Positions 35,120 through 46,150 of a DNA stretch of 64,000 nucleotides are shown here, one piece after another. The DNA is from Acanthococcus lagerstroemiae (taxonomy: Eukaryota > Arthropoda > Insecta > Hemiptera > Eriococcidae): contig CM063108.1 in assembly GCA_031841125.1 (NCBI GenBank), positions 48,506,122 through 48,570,121 of the forward strand, written 5' to 3'. How positions within the stretch are numbered: position 1 is the first letter of the stretch; each line of letters begins with the position of its first letter. The notes below the pieces were generated by a model, which did not search any database, was not told the origin of the DNA, and was given only the letters and a program-made list of their open reading frames with translations. Position numbers and translations under genes: made by a program.

Positions 35120-35201
35120 TATTATGTTGGTTGCGTGATCCGCTCTGTGTATTGGTATTGCATTCACGATGTTACTTATATGTTTTGAATTTGTTGAAAT
35201 C

Positions 35202-35534
35202 CTATTTCCGTGATATCAAGTGATGCATACCCTCGTTTATGATGAGCGAGAATAACTTTCGAGATGTAGATAGGTACATGGGTCTTTCAAAACACGGATC
35301 AAAAACAGTCAACTCACAGTCAATGATCTGTGGTTGGAAATCTTCCTCAATTTTGTTATCGTTTTCACGGGTGACGAATGGATACAGAATGTCTTCTTTC
35401 TCCGCTTCTTCCAGTTTTAGAAAATGATTGCCGAAAAGATTCCGCAACCGTTCTATGATTTCGGTGACCGCAGGGTTCACATTTTTGGAATTGTCAATAC
35501 ATTTTTCACGTGTGCTACCCGAATTTTTGCACAT
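35202..35534 (-). other. Unrecognised open frame, 110 codons
   Basis: The frame encodes an acidic, charged peptide (RLRNLFGNHFLKLEEAEKED..., ENDNKIEEDFQPQ). It has no domain I recognise and ends in ordinary spacer. Position immediately downstream of the BEL fragment might suggest part of pol, but it does not resemble BEL RNase H or integrase. It could be a piece of another transposon. Confidence 0.25.
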
Positions 35535-35601
35535 ACAAAATAAGACTCCGAATTACCGACATGATCTACAGTTTTAAAATAAATCACTGCACAATATGCT
35601 T

Positions 35602-36200
35602 TCAAGCTAGCGTTAGCAAATCCATACATAGAAAATATGAACTAGACTCGGACCGCGAAAATTTCGAATAACGACGACGAATGGAAAACGACTTTAGTAA
35701 AGCTAATTCATCGACACAATGCCAAAATTTTATCGACAGTTCATTTGAGACCAAGTCATCCCGTTCTACATGTTCTCTCCATAGCTCTTGCAGCATCATT
35801 TTAGGATGAATCACTATCGGACACAAAAATCCTAACGGATCGAACTGACGCGAAATACTCGACAATAAAACACGTTTTGTTAATTTTCCATAGGAGTCTT
35901 TTTCATCTAAATTCAACTTGATCCGAAACACATCAGCGTCCGGGCACCACACTAGACCAAGAAGAGACACATTCGGTTCGTTACCAAGGTACCGATTCAG
36001 ATTCACTCCAAAATTTTGAATCAACAGAATTTAAAAACTCACGAGAATTACTCGTATATTTACATATCGGAAAACAAGCACTTGAAAGAGTCTTGTGAAT
36101 TGCCTTTTGTAACTCGACGGCTTTATCCGCATCATCATGACCAGCCATCAGATCGTCCATGTAAAAATTTTGAAGGATGGATTTTCCGACAGGATGCCTC
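35602..36200 (-). pseudogene. BEL/Pao reverse transcriptase fragment
   Basis: The minus strand from 36200 reads SILQNFYMDDLMAGHDDADK, containing the catalytic Y-M-D-D box of BEL/Pao RT, then KYTSNSREFLNS (the KWxSN block). After a frameshift at about 36020 it continues NVSLLGLVWCPDADVF, KLTKRVLLSSISRQFDPLG and PKMMLQELWREHVERDD. These are consecutive Pao blocks in the right order. The palm upstream and the RNase H, integrase and LTRs downstream are missing. The fragment overlaps the region preserved at 12454-12838 only around FDPLG and differs there, so the two are different BEL families. Confidence 0.9.
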
Positions 36201-38011
36201 TGACATGACTGGTCTAGGCTGAGTTCGACTTACACCTCACTTAGATGTATTTACAATAGTTCTATCTTGTATTACAATCGATGAATTCTTAACTCCAACC
36301 GGCTCTAGCGTATGTTGCTTATTGGCATTCTTCCCGGTCTTTCTGAACTTTTGCTGTTTCTGATTCCTTGGCCGGATTCGACTAGTATTGTATTATTGTT
36401 ATCCTCTTCCTTATCGTTGCTATATTCGAACACTACGTCTGTTATTCTAACTGCTGGTCTTCTTTCTGTCTTTCAAACGATGATCTTGATATCCCTATGT
36501 CATACGATTGCCCTTTGCTTTGGGCGTTCATTTTGTTAGTTGCATTAAAAATTTCCTTTGTATTTCTCAAATGCTCATCGACATGGATCGGAAGGAAAGG
36601 TTCGAACTACGAAGAGGAAGAAGATCTGAAGGCAGTGAACACTGTAGCAAGACAATTCGACGTAAATCTGAAGGAACATATATAGTATTCTGGGTGTTAA
36701 ACTGCAAGCAAGGAGAGGCTTTGACCTAACCTTGTCTGCAAACGACTATACTGGAAACGGCAAAATCTAAAGCGGCTTTTCATTGTACCGTGCCATTGTT
36801 TATAATGATTACGGTTTCATATGGCGTCTGGACGTCTGGAGTGCTGCAAGTACTCGAGAGGTGCATAAATGTCCCCTGATAAGAAAAATCCACCATGTTG
36901 TTGGACTGTGGCGTGCGGATGTGCCCTGTACTCTGAGGTATCGGACGTTCGCACGCGTACGCCTCGTTTGTTAACGTACATACAGGTACAGGCGATTGCT
37001 GCTCTGGTGTGTAAAAGCGTTTAGCTTTCGATATAAGTTTAAAAATCATATTACATTATTATTATTATCGGCGACGGTTTAAATAATGGAATTTATAGCC
37101 TAGATTAATCTATTAAAATTAAGTACGACATTACTTTTCGATCGCGTGGAACATTAACGTATAAATTCATTTACAGATTGCGGTATATATTCACGCGTTT
37201 TGTACCGCGTATAATTGTATACGTGTATCTCGTGTAAACACCTGCGCAAATAAATTAACCGGTTAAGGGGGAAAATTTCAAAACCGAATCGGGCCATAAA
37301 TCAAGACCGATAAATCAATATATGTGTGTATATGTGTGTCTATGGTATATTATCTATATTAAAAGAAATGAAAGGGGGAAAAAGGTGGAAGGTAAAGAAG
37401 TAACTAGATCGGATTGCGCACGCTATCCCTGAAGCCGGTAGGCGATTCGAACGATTTTTTTTTTCCAACTTCTTTACATAATCGGTAATCACACATGAGA
37501 GAGCTACTAAGTATATATAATATTTTACCTATTTGCGACCTTATCTTGAGACGTGATCAAATTGAAATGTAATAGAGAATTTTTTTATTGGAGGCGCACA
37601 GGTGAAAGCTGATTGTGGGAAACGAGCTCGAGCTCGTTTTGATGGAGACAGAGGATAAAGTCGAACCGACCGAAGGAAATTTGTAAACCCGGTTTCGTAT
37701 GAGTATATTGCCTAGTGCGCTGTAAATAGAACGATATGTGCGATTGCTTCCGATTGACGGTACAACACCAATTAGACGGTGTACGGTAGCTGTGTGTGCA
37801 AAAAATAAAAGTGACCACTGGGAATGCGGCCGGAGAAGCGGTCGATGCTCGATATTGGTAACTTACTCGTCGTACCTCGACTGTATTGAGAAAACAGTTT
37901 AATTGAGCGAGAGAGATAGAGAAAGACGGACATTCGTGATGTGTCGTTATAGACTTTGGTTTTTGTGCAGCCGCGATAGCGGCTCGTGATAAGCGGCACT
38001 CGCATCTCCTG
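36201..38011. other. Unassigned, probably host DNA
   Basis: No transposon or gene recognised. Regions around 37080-37640 have the AT-rich, CpG-retaining look of unique sequence, with short TATA/GTGT runs (37320-37350). Confidence 0.3.
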
Positions 38012-38480
38012 CAGGTACACTTCTGGTATGTTGAATTTAATAAAGAAGTTAATATGGTCGCTTTGACCAGGTATAGTACCAGTGCAGTACTTGGATGGCT
38101 GATTTTGCTTCCTGTTCTTGTCTACCCCCTTCTGTGACAACAACAGTGTTCTGCCTGTTGGCTGGTGTTCTGTCGTCTTGATGGTGTTCCATCTTCTGGT
38201 TATTATTTAGAGTTGACTGTATTTTGTCTGTTGGCTGGTGTCCTACAGGTACACTTCTGGTATATGGAATTCAATGAAGAAGTTGATATTGTCACTTTGA
38301 CTAGTGCCAGTGCAGTACTTGGATCGCTGATTTTGCGGTTGGAGCAATGTTTTGCCTGTTGGCTGGTGTTCTGTCATCTTATTGATGATGTTCCATTTCT
38401 TGGCTATTCTTCAGACGCTAATTGTTTTGCCTTGGCTGGTGCTTGCAAAAACGAGTCTTCTAATCACGAATATTGTTTCC
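38012..38480 (+). repeat. Two tandem units of about 234 bp
   Basis: CAGGTACACTTCTGGTAT begins at 38012 and again at 38246, and the order of blocks (AGAAGTTRATAT, CCAGTGCAGTACTTGGAT, GCCTGTTGGCTGGTGTTCTG, GATGTTCCAT) repeats in both. The second unit decays after about 38470. The phrase TGTTGGCTGGTG also recurs inside units, so there is shorter internal repetition. No terminal repeats; function unknown. Confidence 0.8.
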
Positions 38481-39334
38481 CTTGGGTCGACTCTGTAATC
38501 GCCTGATACCAGTTTGGAAGTTCGCAATGTTGGCAGTTAGCTGTGGCGTATAGTAAAACAAAACATCTCAATATCATCGGAGTACGTAGATAACACAAAG
38601 GTAGTTGCAGAGGGAGAATTACGACGAACACGTTCAGAAATAATCCAAGAAATGGTTTGTGAGGCATAAAAATTACATAAAATTCGCTTTTATTCCGCCA
38701 TCCACCAGGAATGTATCCGCTAGTGGATAATTTTCATTGCTGGACCTATAATTGTATCCTGTGATGGGATTTGTGGTTGCATGAGCGCTATGATATAAGT
38801 TCAACCCGTCCGCAATTTTCTTTTATGACTAGAATATGTTGACTTTGAAACGGCTAGCCGTGTTTCTTTTTATGAACCTTTGTTCCGGCATCAGAATCGC
38901 AAGATCCACGAGTATGAGGTCCACGAAACCGTCAATAGTGGCTTCAACTTGTGTTCATCCATTTATCATAGTACAAATAGACTTTACGACCTGAAAAATT
39001 GTACTGTTGACCGCATATAAATGAAAATACTCTCAAATAGAACGTCTGTTGTACTTCATAATCCATTTTACATTAATTTTCTGATCACTGTTTACATTCA
39101 GCTGCTAGTTGTTCAACCCGCTAAGACAGCGGCAGTGCTGCCACAAATGCCGAACTGAATACTACAAAAGTTAATCTCGATTTCAATAATAATAATCATA
39201 ATATTAACAATAAATTACATATAATTATGAAGTCCAAAACTGATTTCCAAGAATTACTTTTCCTTTTGATATTCTCTTCAGCTATATTCTGAGATGTCAC
39301 ACTATCAGCATCACTATCACCATCAGAGTTTTCT
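38481..39334. other. Unassigned spacer
   Basis: No recognised gene or repeat. CAGTGCTGCCAC at 39131 resembles a hAT terminus but has no visible partner. Confidence 0.3.
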
Positions 39335-39450
39335 AGCTCATTGATGCTGTTTTAAATGTGTCCCAAAAGTTGTTGCGTTCCCACTTTTTCTCAGAGCTTT
39401 GCACAGGCAAATTTTAACATGTTTGTCATTGGGACATTTCTTGAAATATT
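39335..39450 (-). pseudogene. BED-type zinc-finger remnant (hAT N-terminus)
   Basis: The minus strand reads HKYFKKCPNDKHVKICLCKA, then SGNATTFGTHLKQHQ before a stop. This is the BED finger layout (aromatic residue, C-x2-C, T-x-x-L-x-x-H-L-x-x-H), except that the Cys pair is C-x-C, suggesting a deleted codon. BED fingers sit at the amino end of many hAT transposases and some host proteins. No catalytic part lies nearby. Confidence 0.4.
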
Positions 39451-39844
39451 TATGAGCAGATCTTTTCAGCTTTACTACCCTGAATTACTATTACATTACT
39501 GACAGTTGAAATGAATATTGTACAATTTCTGAACGGCCCATTTAATAGCAGTATTACCGTAAAACGAGATGAACATTTCCCTGGTGAGGACAGTTCACCG
39601 GAAGAGAGTAGAATGAATTTCATTTTTTGAGTCCCAAGGTATATTCTTGATTGATATTGAAATTGGACCCTTATATTTTTTTCCTTGAAAAGTTTACTGA
39701 GGATTGGTAGTAGCGAGATGGATCAATGAGACACAAGGAGCTCTGGAAATTTGCGAGGTTGAGGACAATAATTACCACCGCTGTTTTCCACTGTGTTGGA
39801 AAAGCCTGAATGAAAAAAATCTCTTCACCTTCGAAGAATGTGAT

Positions 39845-39972
39845 CTGTGGTGTAGTCAAGGGGAGTCAAGGGTGTCTGCTCCCCTTTGCGACTTCGGCTG
39901 GTAGTGGTTTTTCTTTTTGTAGCATCCCCTTTAACACCACCTGCCCCAAACGTTAGGCTGGCCACGCCACTG
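39845..39972. mobile_element. Probable short hAT MITE
   Basis: The right end read inward is CAGTGGCGTGGCCAGCC, the common CAGTGGCGTAGCCAG hAT terminus. The left end CTGTGGTGTAGTCAAGG matches it with several transitions. Flanks AATGTGAT (39837-39844) and CTTGTGAT (39973-39980) share six of eight positions. Only 128 bp and non-coding. Confidence 0.55.
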
Positions 39973-39980
39973 CTTGTGAT

Positions 39981-40930
39981 GAAAAGTAGATCCAATACAA
40001 TAAACGATTTTCGCTTTCTTAGCATATTATTTGTATATCCATGAATAATTGAATGTTGAATGATTTTGTGTGTGTGTGCGTGTTGAATTTGTTGCCAATA
40101 TGTCGCATGCTCTTTTTGCTATTGAAGGCTAGATTTCCATTCCCGGACATTTTGCACTGAGGTGCAACATGTGGTTCCAATCGGTAGAATGCCCGACTAA
40201 AGTAACTTTTCATGGCCTATGAAGCTGTAATTCGGTAGTGGGTCACTGCATTCTTTTATGGCTACAAGAGTAATAGAACAATATAACTGCAATATTTTCT
40301 TCGCTTTCCCTGCTTTCTCGACACGACGTATAGCTGACATTTATGAATGACTTCTCAACTCTTTCGACCGATCAGCTTGCCCTCGCCGTCTTCTTTTCAC
40401 CCACGCCTTTTACGACCTGCTTCAGCCGCCGTGTAAATTAACTTTTTTCCCCTTCCTCGTTTTTAATCTCAGCGGCGTCAAATTAATTCGTCGATTTATT
40501 TGCTTTCTAACAATAGAGCTCTCCTCCTTTTCCTCTGGTATCTGACATGCGTATCAACGAAAGACGAAACTTCGTGAACAATCGTAGCCTCTATTTTCAA
40601 ACTAGATATTAGGACTACAATGTACAACGTTTACAACGGACATTGGTGGTTGTTAATTGTTTCCAAAAACAGATCGATAGCATCGGATCGCTCATCCCAA
40701 GCTGGGTACTGCATTTTTTTTTTCATCTTTTTCGTGGCGAAAGTAATTAATATTGTATTATACACCTTCGCGAGCTGTCGTAAACTGAAAATAATAATTC
40801 GGAAAGCGATAATGTCACACACCAGGGTGTCCAATTTATCTTTCCATATAGCAGTCGTTGTGTATCGTCTTGGTATTATAATCCCATTGTGCGAAGCTAA
40901 ATCAACTACCGCCCTTTCGAAGACGTAAAT
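39981..40930. other. Unassigned, probably host DNA
   Basis: No recognised feature. The 40310-40620 part is pyrimidine-rich on the plus strand. Short frames only. Confidence 0.3.
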
Positions 40931-41289
40931 GGATATTGTTTGAACGGTGTGGTGTAGATACGCGGGATAATGCGGCGGCGGCGGCGGCGCGGCGTCAGAA
41001 CAATCACGGCGGCGATAGAGCGCGAGCAGGGCGCCGCGCCAGTGCGGTGGTCAGTTTGATGATCTTCAATCGCGTCGGAGGCTTTGATGTTACCTGCGTA
41101 TTGTTTCAGCGCATTTTTCGGACAAACACGCCGATCAAAAGACCCAGTTGTGCCGGGTACTGTTGCCAGAGTGCCCTCCTAGATGCTTGGAGTGTGAGCA
41201 TTTGAAACGTATGTGTTGACCGCGCGGTCCTCTAGACCTGTGTGTTTGAGACTAATGATGTCCACAGTCTAACCTGCACAGGCTTTGAG
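40931..41289 (+). promoter_or_regulatory. CpG-rich segment ending at a good splice donor
   Basis: Around 40966-41050 the sequence is locally very GC- and CpG-rich (a (GCG)n run then GGCGGCGATAGAGCGCGAGC), unlike its surroundings. A plus-strand frame at 40936-41205 encodes an Ala/Arg-rich peptide without known domain. GGCTTTGAG|GTGAGTGATT at 41281-41298 is a strong 5' splice-site match. Together these suggest a promoter or first non-coding exon of a host gene running to the right, but no further exon is recognised. Confidence 0.3.
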
Positions 41290-42282
41290 GTGAGTGATTA
41301 TACGGCGGTGTTTTGTCGAAGGAAGTAGTCGGCTTTTAGAGATCTCATGGAATTGCGGCGGTATTTTGTGAAAGCAAGTGGTAGGTTTTTGGAAATCTCA
41401 AGGGATGTGTCGTGATCATCAGTTGTGTGCACGATGGCCTGTGAACGATTATTTCTCATGTGTTCGCCATACGTGGACGGTCGGAGACGTTTAGGGGTCA
41501 CCTGCAGTAAGCGAAACTTGGCCACAAGCTTCGGGTAGTCGAAAGATCAGATTGCTGCTTGGTGCTTTCAGCTGTACAACCTCAACAAAAGTCGCAGGTC
41601 TTGTCACAGTATGTTCATTTAGGAGAGAATCTGCTTGGTTGAATCAGGATAGTTTTGGTCGTATATGTCATCTGTCCCTTTTCCTGCCCTTGTGGAAGCT
41701 TTGACCTTGAACAACTCAATTCTGTAAGTATTGCGGATACTTATTTTCCTCTTAAATGATGTTTCGTCTATCACTGGGAACCCTGCGGAGAAAATTAATG
41801 ATGTATGAGAGGTTGTATCCTCGAATCAAACTGGTTTACTACATAATACTGTACTCACTAACCAGCATTTTTTAGTTCTTCAGCGTTGAGCCGAAGATCG
41901 TTGCAAATTTACATACGTTTCGAAGCCTAAACATAATCAGGATGCTTCACATTGTACAGCGGTTCGTAAGCAGCAAATATGGTTAGAAAGTTCTCAATTT
42001 CTACTGCCGACCATTTCGCAATATTAACAATATAATAACAACGTAAAAAATAACAATATTAATAATGTACAAAATTCTCCCATTTATGGAATACTCAGAC
42101 AAAAACGAATAAAGCATGCATTTGAACTGAACAAAAAAGTATCCTTATCACTTCTCTCTTAGCTGCTAATAGAAATAGAGGAATCACATAGCTACGTCAT
42201 CATAAAGGCGCGCGGTAGGCAACGCGACAGGCCTGGCTCCAAACAAAATATTGATAAGACGATAACACTGATCTAAGCTTTA
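41290..42282. other. Unassigned spacer before the Harbinger element
   Basis: Internal partial duplication near 41300-41400 (GGCGGTGTTTTGTCGAAGGAAG... / GGCGGTATTTTGTGAAAGCAAG...). No recognised coding sequence. Confidence 0.35.
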
Positions 42283-42580
42283 GGGCCGGTATTACAACAC
42301 CTGATCAACGGTTGATCACAATTTAACGGCTAGTTCGCCGTTCATGCCGGTATTACAACTGCTGATCCGTTGTGGAATGACTGATCAACTGCTGGTCTTG
42401 TTATTCGCCAAATTTGGCCGGTTCATCGTCCGTCAAGCCATTTCATTGGCTATTTTCAAGTTCATTGCGAATGATAAGAATAATGTAAAGCGTTGTCACT
42501 ATTTCCTGCGTGCATAGAGTGAGATCAATACATTAGTTAATTATTTCTAGTAGAAGAGTACAAAGTTTTAAAATTAATAA

Positions 42581-43629
42581 GTGGGTGAAAAAGCATTCGG
42601 AATGGAACTTGTAGAACACCTGCATGATCTTGAGAATCCTCTCATGGATGTTGAGGAGGATGAAGAAGATGAGGATTTCTTGCATGTCGCATTTGAGATA
42701 ATTTTTCCACGGCGTCTATATATGTTAATACCAAATGTCGGTGATACAATTGCAGGAATCATGCTGTTACACCAGACCAGAAAGTTTTACTTACTCTTCG
42801 ATATTACGCTACCGGTTCGTTCATATCTGCCTGTGGTGATTTCCTTGGTGTACATAAATCCACAGCAGGGAAAATAGTGAGGGAAGTCTCGGTGGCATTG
42901 GCCAATTTACGACCTCAGTTCATATCCATGCCGAATAATCCTGACAATGTAAAAGAAGTACGACAACAATTTTATGATAATGCAAAGTTTCCACGATGCA
43001 TAGGTGCGATTAATTGTACGCATATCAGGATTTGTTCACCTGGTGGACATGAACCTGAAATTTTCCGTAACAGGAAAGACTTTTTTTCGTTGAACGTACA
43101 AACTATTTGCGATGCACGTTTACATATTCGTAATATAGTCGCTCGGTGGCCAGGAAGTGCCCACGACTCTACTATATTTAATAATTCTAGTGCAAAACGT
43201 CGTCTTGAAAATGGTGAGTTTGGTAATTCTGTGATAATAGGTGACAGCGGGTATGCCATCCAGAGTTATTTAATTACCCCGCTGCTGAATGTGGAAACAG
43301 AAGAAGAAAATCTGTTCAATGAATCATTGATCCGAACCCGAAACACAGTGGAAAGGACGTACGGAATTTTGAAAAGAAGGTTCCCTGTTTTGAGTTAAGG
43401 AATGCGAGTAAAAATACCAACAGTTCAGTATATCATTGTAGCATGCGCGGTTTTGCACCACATTGCCCGTGAATTTGGAGAAGAAAGGCCGAGAGTTACA
43501 AGAAGAATGGAACAAGAAATTGATTTCACAAATTTCAACCAGGATCAGTTGATCCGTGTTGGTGTAAATCGCTCTATTTATCGAAGATCCTTTTTAAATT
43601 ATTTCAACAGTTTAGCGCAACAGCAGTAA
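42581..43629 (+). pseudogene. Harbinger (HARBI1-type) transposase, nearly complete
   Basis: Three overlapping pieces give a full-length protein. The first ends in an acidic region (EEDEEDEDF); a frameshift near 42780-42840 joins it to LRYYATGSFISACGDFLGVH. The main frame continues with FPRCIGAINCTHIRI, NRKDFFSLNVQTICD, RWPGSAHDSTIF, VIIGDSGYAI, LITPLLN and NTVERTYGILKRRFPVLS. A TAA at 43396-43398 interrupts it in frame before GMRVKIPTVQYIIVACAVLH. In this family the catalytic triad is D (GAIDGTHI), D (GDSGY) and E (VERxFG). The last two are present but the first reads Asn (AAT instead of GAT). With the frameshift and stop, the copy is inactive, though only lightly mutated. Confidence 0.93.
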
Positions 43630-43851
43630 TTGCTGTAATAAAGACACCATATGTATGTCTATTATTATCATGTTAGGCAAGTTTAAATTGTACTGGTTGA
43701 GCTTGCACTCACGAAATATACAAATTTGTAACCCCATAGTATTTTTCGTTTTCACACTAGTGGAAGTATTGCACATCTGCGTAATCACATGTATTCATAA
43801 TTGATTAAAACTTACATTAAAGCCAAACAAGAAAAGTAAAAAACAAATAAA

Positions 43852-44600
43852 TTACAATAAACGAGCTTTTTGCATGGCAATTAATTCTAATTCAGCCTTA
43901 TTTTTGTCCAAATTACACTGAATCCGACTTCTGATCTCTTCTTTCAAAAGGTCTGAAATATCCCTTTCTCGCTGCAGGCGGATCTGGTTAATTTTGTTTT
44001 TCATCTTTATTTCTTCTCTCAACGCTTCTTCTTGAATCTCTGTAAGGGCCACTTTCCTCAGTGCCCATTTGTGCAGCTTATCCTGGCAGATTTTTCTCTT
44101 CTTTGGATGTTCTGTATCTGCTGCGAAGTAAATTATGAGTCAATACACCAGGAAATTCGTGCATTACAAAACTTATAATTTTAAAACTTAGATGAATGCT
44201 GAAAAGAATACCAATAAGGAAAACCAAGGCAAAAATGAGAAAACTGAGAGAGGAAGAGGGAATAAACGGGTGTGTGAGAGACACAAGAGATAAGGTATTT
44301 CTACTCAGTCCAGAAGCCATCCAAACCTGTCTACCTTTATAATTCTCGGGCTTACTACTGTCTTCAGGTGTAGCACTTAAAGCCTTACATTTAAGAGCTC
44401 GCATCATGGATGGCATGTACTTGCTCCAGTTGATAGATTTATTTGCGGCTGTACCTAAAAACAGTGGACACAATTTTAATACAACTGACAAAAAATTACA
44501 ACACTTTCCTTTGAATTTGATACTCACTTTTATCCCCTATTTTCTTTCCCCAAAGCTACACGGTCACGTCGATCAGCATTTCGTGATGATGTGGGTGACT
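43852..44600 (-). pseudogene. Harbinger accessory (Myb-like) protein remnant
   Basis: The minus-strand frame 44052-43852, continued upstream by KRKICQDKLHKWALRKVALT, is a charged coiled coil (EEALREEIKMKNKINQIRLQ) of the kind ending the Harbinger second protein. Further upstream ANKSINWSKYMPSMMRALK resembles its middle part. A splice donor GTGAGTA at 44527 and acceptor TTTTTAG at 44455 would remove a 73-nt intron and join GKKIGDK to STAANKSINW in frame. No clear Myb/SANT tryptophan triplet is seen, so the call rests on position and general style. Confidence 0.45.
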
Positions 44601-45071
44601 GCGTATCTGATGCGGGAACTAGAGGTACTTTTTTTGAGCCTAGTAACAAAAGAAATTAATCAGGAATAAAAATGTCCACATTTGCCATGTGATTGTTTAA
44701 AAAAAATAATATTGCCGTTATGTCCCTACTCACCACTTATAAGTCTGATCTGAACACAAAAAAAACCGCAATAATTCCAATCAGTATACATGTGTGAAAA
44801 CTATAGTACCCCCTACTAGCAGATGGTAAAGCATGCTTACTGAATGATATCCACGTTGTAGGAGCGAGAGGAGATAACTTAGGCGGTAGTTTTCCACTCA
44901 ATGACCGTACAAGATTTGTAAACTCAAATTTACGCAGTAGTGAGTGGGAAAACCAGTTTCGAGTTTCTCTGAACATGCACCTACTCCAAGCACGTAGGTA
45001 ATTTTGCGCCAGCATACTCGGCGCATTTAGCCAGTGAATGACATATACACTTTAATAAAATTAATTTTGGC

Positions 45072-45300
45072 AATTTTTCTTTCAATACAGGGAGTTATGT
45101 CCACCACGCAAATTTGATGGTCCGTCAGTGGCAATGGCAATCATTTTTTTAGATCGATTTCGATATTCTTGAAAAATGTCTTAAAGTTTTTCAAATAATA
45201 CTTCGCCTTTTGTTTTACTGACGAACTGCAAGACAACAAAATCAGTAGCGATTTCTTTTCTCGCCTGTGCAACATAACCCTGCCTCACGCTCATTCATGG
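45072..45300 (-). pseudogene. hAT-like transposase core fragment (DUF4371-type)
   Basis: The minus strand reads VRQGYVAQARKEIATDFVVL, KTKGEVLFEKL, a stop, then DIFQEYRNRSKKMIAIATDG and PSNLRGGHNSLY before another stop. The pattern (VRYV...I...F, TTGEEIF..., then I-x-T-D-G-A-x-x-M-x-G) is the second-aspartate region of hAT proteins of the ZBED5/FAM200/MYM type. The aspartate is retained, but GA reads GP. Flanking domains are missing. It abuts the poorly defined right end of the Harbinger element. Confidence 0.6.
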
Positions 45301-45529
45301 TTCATGGACTCATGGGTGGAGCAAATAATCAGAAGTTGATAGGTAGGTCGATTATTACTGAAAAAAAACACAAAAAAAAAACAATTTCCTAGTTCACTTT
45401 TTACTTGATCGGTGAACGAGGGTAAGATCACATTTAAGATTATTGCGCCCCGAAAAGTCAGTTGTTGATGCTCTCTGTTGTTAGTGAACCGGGTGTAAAG
45501 AAACCGAATTAAGAATGAACGTAGGAGCG

Positions 45530-46150
45530 GTTTCAGCGTGTAGTTACAGGTGAACCTGAAATGTTCTTATTAGTGAAGTGTTTACCTAGGAACGGTTTCA
45601 ACATGTAGACATTTGTAACGATTGAAAAATACAGACTTTCGCATCAGTTTTGTATTTCATTTTTCATACATGCTGTTACCTATACGAGTTGAACGGGTTG
45701 AGGATCCTTCCTCGACCATTAAATTCGGGGTACTGACTGGTTGATCAGTCTTCCTCGTAACTGCACGTGTTATTCACAGGTTAGCTGTTTGTTGACTTTA
45801 CGACAAATTGGCAGTAACGAGTAGTTTGTTTAGGGCTCAGTAGGAGCGCTTACATACCGTCTGTCGATTTGTTCCCAATCAGGTTCAGCATCAGGTTCAG
45901 TCTCTATATTACTCATTTTCTGCACCGACCACGACATATTATTAACGAATTGAACATAAAAATAACGAAAGAAATTTAATGGTTGATGTTACGTATACGG
46001 GTTGAGAATCCCTCCTCAACTATTAAATTCGGGTACTGGCTGATCAGTCTTCCTCGTAACTGCTCGTGTTACTCACAAATTGGCTGTTTATTGGCTTTAC
46101 GACAAATTGGCAGTAACGAGTAGTTTGTTTAGGGCTCAGTAGGAGCGCTA
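45530..46150. repeat. Local direct repeats (about 157-171 bp pair plus a shorter pair)
   Basis: 45681-45851 and 45994-46150 share TATACGxGTTGA, CTGATCAGTCTTCCTCGTAA, TTACGACAAATTGGCAGTAA and TTTAGGGCTCAGTAGGAGCG, with scattered differences and small indels. A shorter pair (TAGGAGCGGTTTCAGCGTGT at 45530 and TAGGAACGGTTTCAACATGT at 45587) precedes them. The pair is not bounded by TG...CA, so LTRs are unlikely. More likely a tandem duplication or subterminal repeats of a DNA element. Confidence 0.65.

Larger units (their letters stand above)
42283..45060 (+). mobile_element. PIF/Harbinger transposon, two-gene, 3' end unclear
   Basis: The left end GGGCCGGTATTACAACACC follows TTA (42280-42282), matching Harbinger termini and their three-base TWA targets. 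CCGGTATTACAAC recurs at 42342, a subterminal repeat. Inside are a plus-strand HARBI1-type transposase and, converging on it, a minus-strand frame resembling the Myb-like accessory protein. This is the standard two-gene layout. The matching right end was not found, so that side is truncated or diverged, and the right boundary given is approximate. Confidence 0.75.

Noticed and set aside
45681..46150. Direct repeats considered as LTRs of a small retrotransposon
   Set aside because: No TG...CA ends, no primer site or polypurine tract, and only about 140 bp between them.
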